64,000 bases of DNA from an uncultured Clostridia bacterium (GTDB lineage Bacteria > Bacillota > Clostridia > Christensenellales > UBA1242): positions 385,374 through 449,373 of the forward strand of contig CAKVOE010000002.1 of NCBI GenBank assembly GCA_934778215.1, read 5' to 3'. The position numbers and the translations under genes were made by a program. Position 1 is the first letter of the stretch. Every line of letters starts with the position of its first letter. This document shows, in pieces, positions 9,222 to 20,064 of this stretch. The notes beneath the pieces are model-generated. The model made no database searches. It was not told where the DNA came from and saw only the letters and a list, made by a program, of their open reading frames with translations.

Positions 9222-10011
9222 ATGAGAATTAATGAAATTTTGTCTAAGCCTATTTCTGATAATTTTGAATTAATTGAAGAGTTTATTACTTCTCCTTTAA
9301 AAATAGGTAAAATTAGAAAAATAGATGCTGGCTCTGTAAATAGAATATATTTTTGTAAAAGATGCAACTTACCATCATCATTTGTTTCGATGGATAATAT
9401 CCACTGTATATTAGTAAATAATAGATTGTTAAGTATCTCAACGACGTTAAAGTGTACAGGATGCGATGAAACGATTCCAGTGTGGTTTTTAGTTGAAGGT
9501 CAGAAGCCTTTTAATGAGACAACATATCATAATGTAAGATTGCTATTGGCAATTGAGAAACTAAGTGAAAATGTATCATTAAATACTGGAAACTATGGTA
9601 GTTTTACTGATTTATTAGAGAAAGCTGACCTTTCTTTTAGAAATCAACTAGGATCTGCTGCGATGATGTATTTAAGAAAAATTTTTGAAGGTGTTACACA
9701 CCAAATTGCAAAAGCAGAAGAAATCGGGATATATAAAGATAATGGTGCTATAAGACCTTTTAGAGAGATATTGGAAAAAGTTGATGAAAAACATAGAATC
9801 ATACCAAATGAATTTCGGCAAAATAAATATCTACTTTTTAGAGAGTTGAGTAATATTGTTCATAATGACAATATTGAAAACGAAGATATTGCACTGAATA
9901 AGTATCCTGCACTGAAAAGACTGATTATCGGAATATTAGACAAAGTAAAAAATGACGAGGAAATTATGGAAGCTATAGGAACACTTGGCTGGGATCAAGA
10001 AGGAGGTAATA

Positions 10012-10019
<8 letters not shown>
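9222..10019 (+). CDS. Zinc-ribbon and HEPN-like (DUF4145-like) protein
   Basis: 265 residues. The N-terminal part has two Cys pairs (CKRC and CTGC) forming a zinc ribbon. The C-terminal part is helical (AAMMYLRKIFEGV) with RELSNIVH, an R-x6-H motif as in HEPN folds. This arrangement resembles the DUF4145-type proteins often found inside type I restriction loci. Its job is unknown. It starts 3 bases after hsdM and its stop overlaps the hsdS start, so it is made with the methylase and specificity subunits. Confidence 0.6.
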
Positions 10020-11220
<1,201 letters not shown>

Positions 11221-11222
11221 TT

Positions 11223-11822
11223 AGGCTTTTACAGTATGTATATGGATGTGTGAATATTGAATTGAGCATGATTGGTAGAGTCTGCATGTGTAAAAGAATA
11301 ATGAAATCGGAAACAAAATCTCAAGGGGATGTTCCATTTTATAAAATTGGAACTTTTGGTGGTATTGCTGATGCTTTTATTTCAAATAAATTATTTGAAG
11401 AATACAAGTCTAAGTATTCTTATCCTAATAAAGGTGATTTATTGATTTCATGTTCTGGCACAATTGGAAAAATCGTTGTATTTGATGGTGAACCAGCGTA
11501 TTTTCAAGACTCTAATATTGTCTGGGTTAAAAATGATGAGAATTTGGTGTTGAATAGGTATTTATATTATGTATATCAAACAAATCCATTCATAGTATCA
11601 ACTGGTGGAACTATTGCAAGGCTATATAATGAGGGAATTGAAAAAGTAAAAATATCTATTCCACCACTTGAAAAACAAAAAGAGATTGTTGAAAAGTTAG
11701 ACCAATTTGATAAAATGGTTAATGACTTGTCAAATGGACTTCCTGCTGAAATTAAAGCAAGACAACAACAATACGAATACTACAGAAATAAACTTTTGAC
11801 ATTTAAGGAGAAAAAGATTTAA
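11223..11822 (+). CDS. Third hsdS half (recognition domain 3), now out of frame
   Basis: The open frame holds one more recognition domain (from CKRIMKSETKS) and a conserved helix (PPLEKQKEIVEKLDQF, GLPAEIKARQQQYEYY) nearly the same as that ending hsdS. It has no ribosome site. GTG 11250 and ATG 11268 are the first possible starts. It is best read as the switchable third part of hsdS: with one more ACAG unit the protein would be 604 residues with three recognition domains. A half-subunit made alone could also pair as a dimer. The last bases overlap the next start. Confidence 0.85.
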   Translation, partial: RLLQYVYGCVNIELSMIGRVCMCKRIMKSETKSQGDVPFYKIGTFGGIADAFISNKLFEEYKSKYSYPNKGDLLISCSGTIGKIVVFDGEPAYFQDSNIVWVKNDENLVLNRYLYYVYQTNPFIVSTGGTIARLYNEGIEKVKISIPPLEKQKEIVEKLDQFDKMVNDLSNGLPAEIKARQQQYEYYRNKLLTFKEKKI

Positions 11823-12250
11823 TGAAAAATAAAATTGCAGGGATTGTTGGATTGATTGTAGTTATATTTCTTTTCACCAGTGGACTTTTTGGATGGTGTA
11901 CAAGTGTTTTTGTTTGGCTCATTACATTAAATAATTCTAGCCCATCAATCTCAGTATTCGGACAGTTATTTGTAAAATATGCAACATGGATAGTTGCGTT
12001 TTCTATGGTAGGAATAATATTTAAAAGATTGAATTGGTTTAATAGCGATGCAATGAAATTGGTTTATTTTATAATATCAACAATAATTTCTTTTGTGCTA
12101 AGTTATGTGGTTATGGTTTTAGAAGATTATGTAATTTATGTTGCCATGGTCTTGGGAACCTTAATTTTAACACTTATAGTTATTATTATAATTTTATATA
12201 TAAAAAGAAGAAAACAAAAAAATAAAGGAGAAAATGATGAGTTTTTATAA
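11822..12250 (+). CDS. Small membrane protein inside the restriction operon
   Basis: 142 residues with four hydrophobic segments (near 5-35, 48-65, 78-100, 105-128) and a basic tail (KRRKQKNK). I recognise no family. It starts at the last base of the hsdS third half (ATGAAAAAT, after AAGGAG) and overlaps the hsdR start, so it belongs to the operon. A membrane partner is not part of the known HsdRMS enzyme. It may be a passenger or an effector. Confidence 0.6.
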   Translation: MKNKIAGIVGLIVVIFLFTSGLFGWCTSVFVWLITLNNSSPSISVFGQLFVKYATWIVAFSMVGIIFKRLNWFNSDAMKLVYFIISTIISFVLSYVVMVLEDYVIYVAMVLGTLILTLIVIIIILYIKRRKQKNKGENDEFL

Positions 12251-15200
12251 CATAGTCTCAGAATCTAACGAAAGCACTGTTATGACTGAATATAAACCCA
12301 CAAATAACAAGTCTGATAAGTATCAAAGCGAAGCTGAACTTGAAAAAGAGTTTATCAAACTGCTTGAATCACAAAGCTATAAATACTTACCTATTCACAC
12401 AGAAAATGACTTGATTTTGAATTTAAGGAAGAAACTTGAAGAACTGAATAAATATAATTTTTCTGATAGCGAATGGGATCAGTTTCTTTCTTCATGCATA
12501 ATAGGTAAAAATGAAGGCATTGTTGAAAAAACAAGAAAGATTCAAGAAGACTATGTTCAAATTTTACACAGAGATGATGGAACAACAAAAAACATTAAGC
12601 TTATAGACAAAATTAATATTCACAATAATAAATTACAAGTAATAAACCAATACATAGAAACAAATGGTAATCATGACACAAGATATGATGTAACAATATT
12701 AGTTAACGGACTTCCTCTGGTTCATGTAGAATTAAAACGTCGTGGAGTTGCAATTCGTGAAGCATTTAATCAGATAGAGAGATATCAGAGAGATAGTTTT
12801 TGGTCATCAAGTGGATTATTTGAGTATGTGCAAATATTTGTGATCTCTAATGGAACAAATACAAAGTACTACTCTAATACAACAAGATGGAATCATTTTA
12901 AAGATTTTAACAGACAACAATTTGCAAGAAAATCTAAAACAAGCAACAGTTTTGAGTTTACTTCATTCTGGGCAGACGGAAGTAATAAGATTATTCCTGA
13001 CCTTGTTGATTTTACAAAAACATTCTTTTCCAAGCATACATTGTTAAATATTTTAACAAAATACTGTGTTTTTACATCTGAAAACATGCTTTTAGTAATG
13101 AGACCATATCAGATTGTTGCTACAGAAAGAATTATCAATAGAATTGAAGTATCAAACAACTATAAAACATATGGAACAATTAAAGCTGGCGGATACATTT
13201 GGCACACAACTGGAAGTGGTAAAACTCTTACATCATTTAAAACTGCTCAACTTGCTACTAACTTACCTTTTATAGATAAAGTATTGTTTGTTGTTGATAG
13301 AAAAGATTTGGACTATCAAACAATGAAAGAATATGATCGATTTGAAAAAGGAGCAGCAAACAGTAATACATCTACTGCAATACTAAAAAAACAACTAGAA
13401 AATAACCAATGCAGAATTATTATAACAACCATTCAAAAACTTGATAGATTTATATCTAAAAACAAAGATCATTCAATTTATAATAAACATATTGTAATTA
13501 TATTTGATGAGTGCCATAGATCGCAATTTGGCGATATGCATAAATCTATTACAGGCAAATTTAAAAATTATCATTTATTTGGGTTTACGGGCACGCCAAT
13601 TTTCGCAGCAAATTCTAGTAGCGGAAAAGATGTTCAATTAAGAACGACTGAACAGGCTTTTGGTGATATGCTTCATACTTATACAATAGTAGATGCTATA
13701 AATGATAAAAATGTATTACCATTCAGGGTCGATTATATAAAAACAATGGACAAAGAACCAGACATTGATGATAAACCAGTTAATGATATTGATAGAGAAA
13801 AGGCTTTTTTAGCGCCACGAAGAATAAGTAAAATTGTAAGTTATATTTTAGATCACTATAACAGCAAAACTTATAGGAATGAAAAAATGTATTCATTCAA
13901 TAGCCTTCTGAATATTACCGAAGTTGCTAGCGCTAAAAGAAACAAAAAAATTGAAGAACAAAAAGACAAATTATATTTGAATGGATTCAACTCTATGCTT
14001 TGCGTTGCATCTATTGATGCAGCAAAAGCTTACTACAATGAATTCAAAAAGCAAATGAAAGAAAACCCAAGTAAAAAACTTAAAATTGCAACGATTTTCA
14101 GTTATGGAGCAAACGAAGAAGAGTCTGATGGAATACTTGGTGAAGAAAACAGTGAAGATACAACAAGACTTGACAAATCTTCAAGAGATTTCTTGGATGG
14201 AGCAATAGTCGATTATAATAAAATGTTTCAAACTAAATATGATACATCAAGCGATAGATTTCAAAACTATTATAAAGATGTGTCACTCAGAATGAAAAAC
14301 AGGCAAATCGATCTATTGATTGTTGTAAATATGTTTTTAACTGGATTTGATGCCACTACCCTTAACACTTTATGGGTTGACAAAAATCTTAAGCAGCATG
14401 GACTTATTCAAGCATTTTCAAGGACAAACAGAATACTTAATTCAATAAAAACATTTGGAAATATAATTTGCTTTAGAAACCTACAGAAAAGAACAGATGA
14501 TGCAATTAGTTTGTTTGGTGATAAAAATGCTGGTGGCATTTGTCTCATGAAAGGTTTTAAGGACTATTTTGAAGGATATACCGATGAAAAAGGAAATAAG
14601 AAACCTGGATACAAGGATTTAATTGAGGAACTAGAATATAAATACCCATTATCAGACTCTCAAATTTATGGAGAACGGGCACAAAAAGACTTTATAGGAT
14701 TATTTGGAGCAATACTTAGAATGCGCAACATTCTGTCTTCATTTGATGAATTTGCTGGCAATGAAATTTTAACAGAAAGAGATTTGCAAGATTATCAAGG
14801 TAGATATAATGATTTGTATGAGGAATGGAAACATAGACGAAATAATGGTGATAAAGAAAATATCAATGATGATGTTGTCTTTGAAGTCGAGCTTATAAAA
14901 CAAATTGAGATCAATATAGATTATATATTATTGCTAGTTCAAAAATATCATGATACACATTGTGAAGATAAAGAAATTCTTGTTTCAATAAACAAGGCTA
15001 TAGATAGCAGTTTGCAACTTAGAAGTAAAAAACAACTAATTGACTCATTTATTGCTGGAATTAATGATGTTGATGACATAATGATTGAATGGCATGAGTT
15101 TGTTGCAGAGCAAAAGGAAAAAGAACTTGCACAGATAATTTCTCAAGAAGGTTTGAAAGATGCCGAAACAAGAAAATTTGTAGATTATTCATTTAGAGAC

Positions 15201-15344
15201 GGAAATATGAAAACGACTGGTACAGATATAGATATAATAATGCCTGCAATGTCAAGATTTGGCGGTGGCAATCGTGAAATTAAGAAGAAAAACATTATAG
15301 AAAAACTTTTGGCATTCTTCGAAAAATTCTTTGGAATTATATAA
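12237..15344 (+). CDS. hsdR: Type I restriction endonuclease/translocase subunit
   Basis: 1035 residues. The N-terminal nuclease domain has the PD-(D/E)xK pattern (D151 in YDVTILVNG, then ELK at 165-167). The helicase motor follows with Walker A TTGSGKT, FDECHRS (motif II) and GFTGTP (motif III), and the RecA2 motif AFSRTNR. It pulls DNA and cuts far from the site when the site is unmethylated. Two ATGs lie in frame; 12237 has the better distance (6 bases) to AAAGGAG, 12234 is possible. Full length and intact. Confidence 0.95.
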   Translation: MSFYNIVSESNESTVMTEYKPTNNKSDKYQSEAELEKEFIKLLESQSYKYLPIHTENDLILNLRKKLEELNKYNFSDSEWDQFLSSCIIGKNEGIVEKTRKIQEDYVQILHRDDGTTKNIKLIDKINIHNNKLQVINQYIETNGNHDTRYDVTILVNGLPLVHVELKRRGVAIREAFNQIERYQRDSFWSSSGLFEYVQIFVISNGTNTKYYSNTTRWNHFKDFNRQQFARKSKTSNSFEFTSFWADGSNKIIPDLVDFTKTFFSKHTLLNILTKYCVFTSENMLLVMRPYQIVATERIINRIEVSNNYKTYGTIKAGGYIWHTTGSGKTLTSFKTAQLATNLPFIDKVLFVVDRKDLDYQTMKEYDRFEKGAANSNTSTAILKKQLENNQCRIIITTIQKLDRFISKNKDHSIYNKHIVIIFDECHRSQFGDMHKSITGKFKNYHLFGFTGTPIFAANSSSGKDVQLRTTEQAFGDMLHTYTIVDAINDKNVLPFRVDYIKTMDKEPDIDDKPVNDIDREKAFLAPRRISKIVSYILDHYNSKTYRNEKMYSFNSLLNITEVASAKRNKKIEEQKDKLYLNGFNSMLCVASIDAAKAYYNEFKKQMKENPSKKLKIATIFSYGANEEESDGILGEENSEDTTRLDKSSRDFLDGAIVDYNKMFQTKYDTSSDRFQNYYKDVSLRMKNRQIDLLIVVNMFLTGFDATTLNTLWVDKNLKQHGLIQAFSRTNRILNSIKTFGNIICFRNLQKRTDDAISLFGDKNAGGICLMKGFKDYFEGYTDEKGNKKPGYKDLIEELEYKYPLSDSQIYGERAQKDFIGLFGAILRMRNILSSFDEFAGNEILTERDLQDYQGRYNDLYEEWKHRRNNGDKENINDDVVFEVELIKQIEINIDYILLLVQKYHDTHCEDKEILVSINKAIDSSLQLRSKKQLIDSFIAGINDVDDIMIEWHEFVAEQKEKELAQIISQEGLKDAETRKFVDYSFRDGNMKTTGTDIDIIMPAMSRFGGGNREIKKKNIIEKLLAFFEKFFGII

Positions 15345-15352
15345 AACTCATA

Positions 15353-15380
15353 AGAACGGAACAAAAGCCGTTCTTTTTTA
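15353..15380 (+). terminator. Terminator after hsdR
   Basis: AGAACGG (15353-15359) pairs with CCGTTCT (15368-15374), followed by a T-run. It ends the operon that starts at 5884. Confidence 0.85.
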
Positions 15381-15602
15381 TCATTGGATATTATAAAATT
15401 TTTTTAAAAATAATTTCCTGCGTGATCAAATGGTGAACTAGCGGAGTTGCTAAAATTACCTTGAAAAACAATTAAGGGCTAGAGTTCTCCTCTATTTTTC
15501 AAACTAAACCTAGTTTTATTAAATGACCGCAAACTTTGTAAAAATATATGTAAAAACCAAGACTGACCAATCTTTGTTGAGTTAAAATAAGAAACGAGAA
15601 AA

Positions 15603-16461
15603 TTGATGGGCAACGGCATAAAAATTGATAGAGCCAAAACAATATGTAGTGCACTCAACTTAAACTTTTATGCGGGGTTTGATGTTAAAGTAATTAGTCG
15701 TTCGCACGCAAAAGAAACTATACTAAAACTTAAGCGAATTTTGGCAACAATTCTAGCCGATGCAAAAAGGCAAAGATTGGTTGAATATAACTTTGCATCT
15801 TATGATTACATTGCGCCAATTCAAGGACATAAAAAGGAAGTTAAAAAACTCAATGACAAAGAGGCAGTAACTAGCTGGGTATCTAGATAAACTAGACAAT
15901 CCTAGATTGAAAATTGCCTTGCTCATAGCACTCTTTATGGGAATAAGGCGTGGTGAATTTGCAAGTCTTGAATGGAAAGATATAGACTTCGAAAATAAGG
16001 CAATGAGCATTGCAGGATCTGTGCAAGATATAGTTGGCTTTGGAATAATCACCAAAGAGCCAAAGACTGAAAATTCAAAACGCACAATCTCAATGCCTGA
16101 CAAACTCATTGAATACTTACATGAATACGAAGCTTGGTGGCAAAACCAAAAGAAATATCTTGGAGATAGACTTGGCGACACAGATAGACTTTTCTGCACA
16201 GAAGATGGCAAAGACATTTGCCCAGGATTATTACGAGTATGGTTGCAAAAATCTCTTGCACGAGCTGGACTTCCAATCGTCACACTCCACTCGCTTCGCC
16301 ATACAAACATAACATTGCAACTAATGGCAGGTGTAGATATGAAAACGGTATCAGCCAGAGCTGGTCACAGCAAAGCCTCAACCACCAGCGACTTCTACAG
16401 CCACTTTCTAAAGAATAGTGATATACATGCAAGCGAAGTAATAAATAAAATTTTTCAATAA
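15603..16461 (+). pseudogene. Tyrosine recombinase (integrase), frameshifted and N-truncated
   Basis: The first part (15603-15890) holds an integrase core-binding segment (AKRQRLVEYNFAS). The second (15907-16461), in another frame, holds the catalytic domain with R in GIRRGE, HSLRHTN, and GHSKASTTSDFYSH with the active Tyr. The frame in which LDKLDNPRLKIALL is read overlaps the first part near 15880, so a single frameshift splits the gene. The N-terminal arm-binding domain is missing or degraded. It was probably the enzyme that placed the island in tRNA-Arg. Bases 15381-15602 hold no intact gene. Confidence 0.85.
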
Positions 16462-16503
16462 ACATATAATATTTTATAAATTATTATAAATTGTCATAAA
16501 TTG

Positions 16504-16532
16504 TTGACAAATGAATTATGCTATGTTAGACT
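16504..16532 (+). promoter_or_regulatory. Promoter of the DUF4258/YgiT/ImmA triad
   Basis: TTGACA (16504-16509), 17-base spacer ending TGT, then TAGACT (16527-16532), an extended -10 form. Just upstream (16470-16503) there are repeated TTATAAATT-like words that could bind the HTH antitoxin. The ribosome site AGGAGG follows at 16551. Confidence 0.65.
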
Positions 16533-16563
16533 ATATAACATCACAATAGTAGGAGGTTACAAA

Positions 16564-16881
16564 TTGGCAAACAATTATGCGGCTGAAAATAGGTTTGTCA
16601 GAAACTGTATTACAAATAATAATTATCTCATTACTAACCATGCTTGGGAAAGAATGTTTACAAGAAAAATTAAATTTGAAGATGTAAAACACACAATTTT
16701 TAATGGGAATATTGTTGAGGTTGATACAAGAAACTCAAATCCTAGATTAGTTTATAATCTTAATGATAATAATGTTGTTGTAGAAGTAGACATACCATCA
16801 CAATGTATTTTGATAACAGTTGAGAAAGTAGATTGGTCGAAATGGGAAAGAGACAGGACTGGTTTTATTAAAAGAAAATAA
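16564..16881 (+). CDS. DUF4258 protein, likely toxin of a TA module
   Basis: 105 residues from the TTG at 16564 (AGGAGG 7 bases before). The pattern ITNHAWERMFTRKIKFEDVKHTIFNG, then a beta hairpin and ILITVEKVDW, is that of DUF4258, a small fold related to MqsR/RelE-type toxins and often paired with a YgiT zinc-finger antitoxin, as here. It starts the triad and lies 15 bases before the antitoxin gene. The RNase role is from family context, not from visible catalytic residues. Confidence 0.75.
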   Translation: MANNYAAENRFVRNCITNNNYLITNHAWERMFTRKIKFEDVKHTIFNGNIVEVDTRNSNPRLVYNLNDNNVVVEVDIPSQCILITVEKVDWSKWERDRTGFIKRK

Positions 16882-16896
16882 AAGAGGAACTTAAAA

Positions 16897-17343
16897 ATGA
16901 AATGTAATGAATGCGGATCAGAATTGAAGGTAATTAAAACTGATATTAACAGTGGTTGGGGTAATTATAAAGTAGTTATAAAAGACATTCCAGCTTTGGT
17001 TTGTGAAAAGTGTGGAAATAAACTTTTTAAAGCTGCCGATATGGAGATGATAGAAAAATTATCAATTGCGTTAAGTGAGACGAAAGAGCGACCTGAGTTT
17101 ATTAATCTAAAAGAAGCAGCTGATTTGTTAAGAGTCAGCAACCAAACGGTATATAATATGATAAGTGATGGTAGATTAAAGGCTGTTAAGTGCGGTAGAG
17201 AATGGAGATTTATGAGAAAAAATATTGAAAGTGTATTAACTCCCGACAATAATTTAGCATTTGCTGCAAGAAATGGAAAAAATATTTCTATAAAGGATGA
17301 AAGTGCTATTAAAAAAGTGTTAAAGGATATTGATGATAAATGA
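16897..17343 (+). CDS. YgiT-type zinc finger plus HTH protein, likely antitoxin
   Basis: 148 residues. The N-terminal zinc finger has CNEC and CEKC pairs as in MqsA/YgiT antitoxins. Residues 65-112 form an excisionase-type (MerR-like) helix-turn-helix (LKEAADLLRVSNQTVYNMISDGRL, then GREWRF). It should bind the toxin before it and repress the shared promoter. Its end overlaps the start of the metallopeptidase gene by 4 bases (ATGA). Confidence 0.8.
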   Translation: MKCNECGSELKVIKTDINSGWGNYKVVIKDIPALVCEKCGNKLFKAADMEMIEKLSIALSETKERPEFINLKEAADLLRVSNQTVYNMISDGRLKAVKCGREWRFMRKNIESVLTPDNNLAFAARNGKNISIKDESAIKKVLKDIDDK

Positions 17344-18032
17344 GCATAAAAATTCTTGCAAGAAATATTATTAAAGATTTTAATTTAGAATATCCACTTA
17401 ATCTTTATAAGTTTTGTAACGATCTTAATATAAATATTTATCGAGAAGATATTGATATGGACGGCTGTTTAATTTGTAATAAGGGTAAGACGGCGATTAT
17501 AGTAAATTCAAATAATTTAAATAGAGAGAAATTTTCTATAGCACACGAACTTGGACATTTTTTTATTCCAAGTCATAATGAATTAATGTTTAAATGTTAT
17601 GATGTTGGGAACTCTGCTGTTATAACAAAAGTTGAAAATGAAAGAGAAGCTGATGAGTTTGCCTCTGAAATACTATTGCCAGAAGCTTTAATAACTAAAT
17701 ATACGGATGATTTAACAATTTCGAAAATAATAGAGGCCGCTAATGTTTTTGAAACGTCTCTCTTATCAACAGCAATTAGGCTGATTAAATTAACTGAAGA
17801 GAATGCTATCTTAATTTACTTATCAAAAGACAAAATAAAATGGCATATATGGTCAGATGTCGGTTTTATGCAATTAAACACAAACTTTGAGTTTAAGGGT
17901 TTTGTTAGCAAAGATAAAATGAGATCAACACAAATTATAACAAATGACGAAGATATAGAATATATATCATCTGAAGTTTATAAGATAAACAATAATGATA
18001 AACTAATATTAATAAAGGAATTTTGTGAATAA
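17340..18032 (+). CDS. ImmA/IrrE-type metallopeptidase
   Basis: 230 residues with the zinc site HELGH (AHELGHFF) and the downstream E in EREADEFASEILLP. ImmA/IrrE proteins cut a partner repressor on a damage signal and are common with HTH proteins in mobile elements and TA modules. Here the partner is probably the YgiT-HTH protein coded just upstream, with which it overlaps. Third gene of the triad, followed by a terminator. Confidence 0.85.
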   Translation: MSIKILARNIIKDFNLEYPLNLYKFCNDLNINIYREDIDMDGCLICNKGKTAIIVNSNNLNREKFSIAHELGHFFIPSHNELMFKCYDVGNSAVITKVENEREADEFASEILLPEALITKYTDDLTISKIIEAANVFETSLLSTAIRLIKLTEENAILIYLSKDKIKWHIWSDVGFMQLNTNFEFKGFVSKDKMRSTQIITNDEDIEYISSEVYKINNNDKLILIKEFCE

Positions 18033-18038
18033 AATTAA

Positions 18039-18068
18039 AAAGACGCGGTAAAATAGCGTCTTTTTTCT
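18039..18068 (+). terminator. Terminator after the TA-like triad
   Basis: AGACGC (18041-18046) pairs with GCGTCT (18056-18061), followed by T6. It sits between the triad and tRNA-Arg, which is on the other strand. Confidence 0.8.
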
Positions 18069-18075
18069 TTGAAAT

Positions 18076-18152
<77 letters not shown>

Positions 18153-18277
18153 ATATTAAGTTTTTTGAGTGCTTGGGTGAACTTTTGGTGAACTTTGGTT
18201 TTGTGCGAGTTTGAATTACTTGCAAATTGTCAGTGTTTTAGAGATGTTTAGAGGTTTTAATTTTGTCCAAGTCGATA

Positions 18278-18322
<45 letters not shown>

Positions 18323-18337
18323 GAGCAAAACTATGTT

Positions 18338-19129
18338 CTACTCTTTAATTAAGTTGCCATTACAATGACAAAATTTGTCATTAACTAATTCTGTAATATT
18401 GGTAATACAATTGTCTTCAGATATTTGCTTATATGACCCATTATCAAACAAATAGGCTTTACCAAAAACTTGTTGAGATGTGCCATTTTCATATATAAAT
18501 GCTCCGTCAGAATAAGCAATAAAGGGCCTTGTTTTGCTATCTGGCAAAGATATATCTTTTAATATATTTTTTCCGTCTAACACCTCTCCTATGCGTTCTT
18601 CAAAATGTGGAAGAATGCTTATTTTTGTCAATCCTAGCCCTTTAATATATTTGTTATAAGAAGCATCAACAGATTCTCCTTCTAATTCCGGTTGGGCATA
18701 AACGATATCTGCACAATTCATACTCCCCGCACTCCCACCAACTATTAATGCCTTTGTATTTTTTATTATTTCTCCTAGTTTAATCTCTTTAAAAAATTGA
18801 TTTTGTGTTGGAACGTGACCACCGCATAAAAATATCAAATCTGCATTCTCTATCAATTCTTTTGTTTTGTCTTTCGTTCTAGCATCTAAAACGGCGTAGT
18901 TGTTAAACGGATATGTAATTTTAAAAGAATCAAACATTAGATTCGCATAAGCATCTGTTTTTTCATAATTAGTTGGTGAACTTGCAACAAATACAAAATT
19001 ATTTTGTTTAGGAGTTAATGTTTTTACCAAATCTAAAATTCCGTTTTTGTTGCCAAAATTGTGCGCTACCTTTTTGCCTTCGTTATTCTTGTAATATGTA
19101 TCTAAGCAACTTGTTAATATTAAATTCAT
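18338..19129 (-). CDS. S51-like peptidase/glutamine amidotransferase-fold protein (copy 1)
   Basis: 263 residues from the ATG at 19129 (AAGGAG before it). It has the nucleophile elbow GGSAGSMN and ILPHFEE, the Ser and His positions of the S51 family (PepE, cyanophycinase). PepE cuts Asp-X dipeptides; this long branch has no known substrate. Closest relative in the window is 59530-60276 (shared CGGHVP and ADIVY). It lies next to the tRNA-Arg scar. Confidence 0.8.
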   Translation of the reverse strand: MNLILTSCLDTYYKNNEGKKVAHNFGNKNGILDLVKTLTPKQNNFVFVASSPTNYEKTDAYANLMFDSFKITYPFNNYAVLDARTKDKTKELIENADLIFLCGGHVPTQNQFFKEIKLGEIIKNTKALIVGGSAGSMNCADIVYAQPELEGESVDASYNKYIKGLGLTKISILPHFEERIGEVLDGKNILKDISLPDSKTRPFIAYSDGAFIYENGTSQQVFGKAYLFDNGSYKQISEDNCITNITELVNDKFCHCNGNLIKE

Positions 19130-19259
19130 CTTAACTCCTTTAAATTCGCTCGACGTGATGTTTTGCCGTATTAAAAATATGATTGAAAAATTGTAACGGC
19201 TTTCTCCTTTAATTTGGTTTGGTGTATGGTGCTGTTGTGGGGTACTAGTACAACGCAAA

Positions 19260-19685
19260 GTATTGTATCATATTCCATACATAAAAGTCAAGTAAATGGT
19301 GGTGGGATTGTGCTTTTTTGAATTTTAACGGTATATTGTTTTGCAAGTGGTAATAAGGGTATTTTAACGAGGACTGTTGTACAACAACTTTTTAAAACCT
19401 AATTTATTTTCGGCAGGGTTGTTTTTTAGCAAATTGTGATGCGGTATTTGGGGCGTATCTCACTTCAACAAATAATGTCACTAATTATTTTTTAAGATTT
19501 ATTAACAAGTTGGTTTATTTCTTTTATTTTTTAATTGTTTGTTGTTATATGGGAAACAAGGATTGGCGGTAATGGTTTTTAATGTAAAAAAATGTTACTT
19601 AAAGCATAAAGTTTTTAGATATTTTGAACAAATTTGCTTTTTCGACAAAAAATTTAACAAATTTTTCGAATTTTACTTCAAACTA
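19260..19685. other. Intergenic, no gene seen
   Basis: AT-rich, with a few short open frames that lack ribosome sites and coding character. It ends at the promoter of the initiator tRNA. Confidence 0.6.
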
Positions 19686-19714
19686 TTGACATATAATTAT
19701 TTAGGTGTTAAAAT
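19686..19714 (+). promoter_or_regulatory. Promoter of the initiator tRNA
   Basis: Perfect TTGACA (19686-19691), 17-base spacer, TAAAAT (19709-19714), 32 bases before the tRNA. Confidence 0.85.
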
Positions 19715-19746
19715 AGACAAGTAAATCAAATTGATTTGCATTTTAT

Positions 19747-19823
19747 CGCGGAGTAGAGCAGCCCGGAAGCTCGTTGGGCTCATAACCCAAAGGTCAGTGG
19801 TTCAAATCCACTCTCCGCAACCA
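19747..19823 (+). tRNA. Initiator tRNA-Met(CAU)
   Basis: 77 bases with CCA. The anticodon loop is CTCATAA. The initiator marks are present: an unpaired C1-A72 at the acceptor end (CGCGGAG with CTCCGCA) and three G-C pairs at the bottom of the anticodon stem (GGG/CCC). Confidence 0.95.
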
Positions 19824-19828
19824 TGAAA

Positions 19829-19857
19829 AACCACTTGTATTTTACAAGTGGTTTTAT
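19829..19857 (+). terminator. Terminator after the initiator tRNA
   Basis: AACCACTTGTA pairs with TACAAGTGGTT, followed by T-rich sequence. Confidence 0.85.
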
Positions 19858-19941
19858 TGTTTATTTTTTTACAAAAAAATGGATTTACGGTAACACAAAA
19901 ACACTTAAGAGGTGGGTTAAAAAAATGTTAAGTTGGTAGAT

Positions 19942-20064
19942 ATGAGTTTCAAAAATTCGCAAGAGTGTTTATTTTTAGATATAGAAAAAGGTCAACTTAT
20001 AAGCCTACAAATTGACCATATTGTTGAGATTACTTATAATGTATGTAAAAAGTTGTTTAGATAG
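19942..20064 (+). pseudogene. Relic of the 5034-5273 island gene
   Basis: 40 codons ending LDIEKGQLISLQIDHIVEITYNVCKKLFR, clearly the C-terminal part of the small island protein at 5034-5273, in inverted orientation. The N-terminal half is lost. It overlaps the end of the opposing gene. It marks the 19.9-21.6 kb stretch as the end of a second, related element. Confidence 0.75.

Noticed and set aside
11250..11822. The third hsdS half as an ordinary separate gene
   Set aside because: No ribosome site before GTG 11250 or ATG 11268, and the frame runs open back through the ACAG tract; the switch reading explains it better.
19539..19724. 61-codon frame before the initiator tRNA
   Set aside because: No ribosome site; overlaps the tRNA promoter; AT-rich composition explains the open frame.
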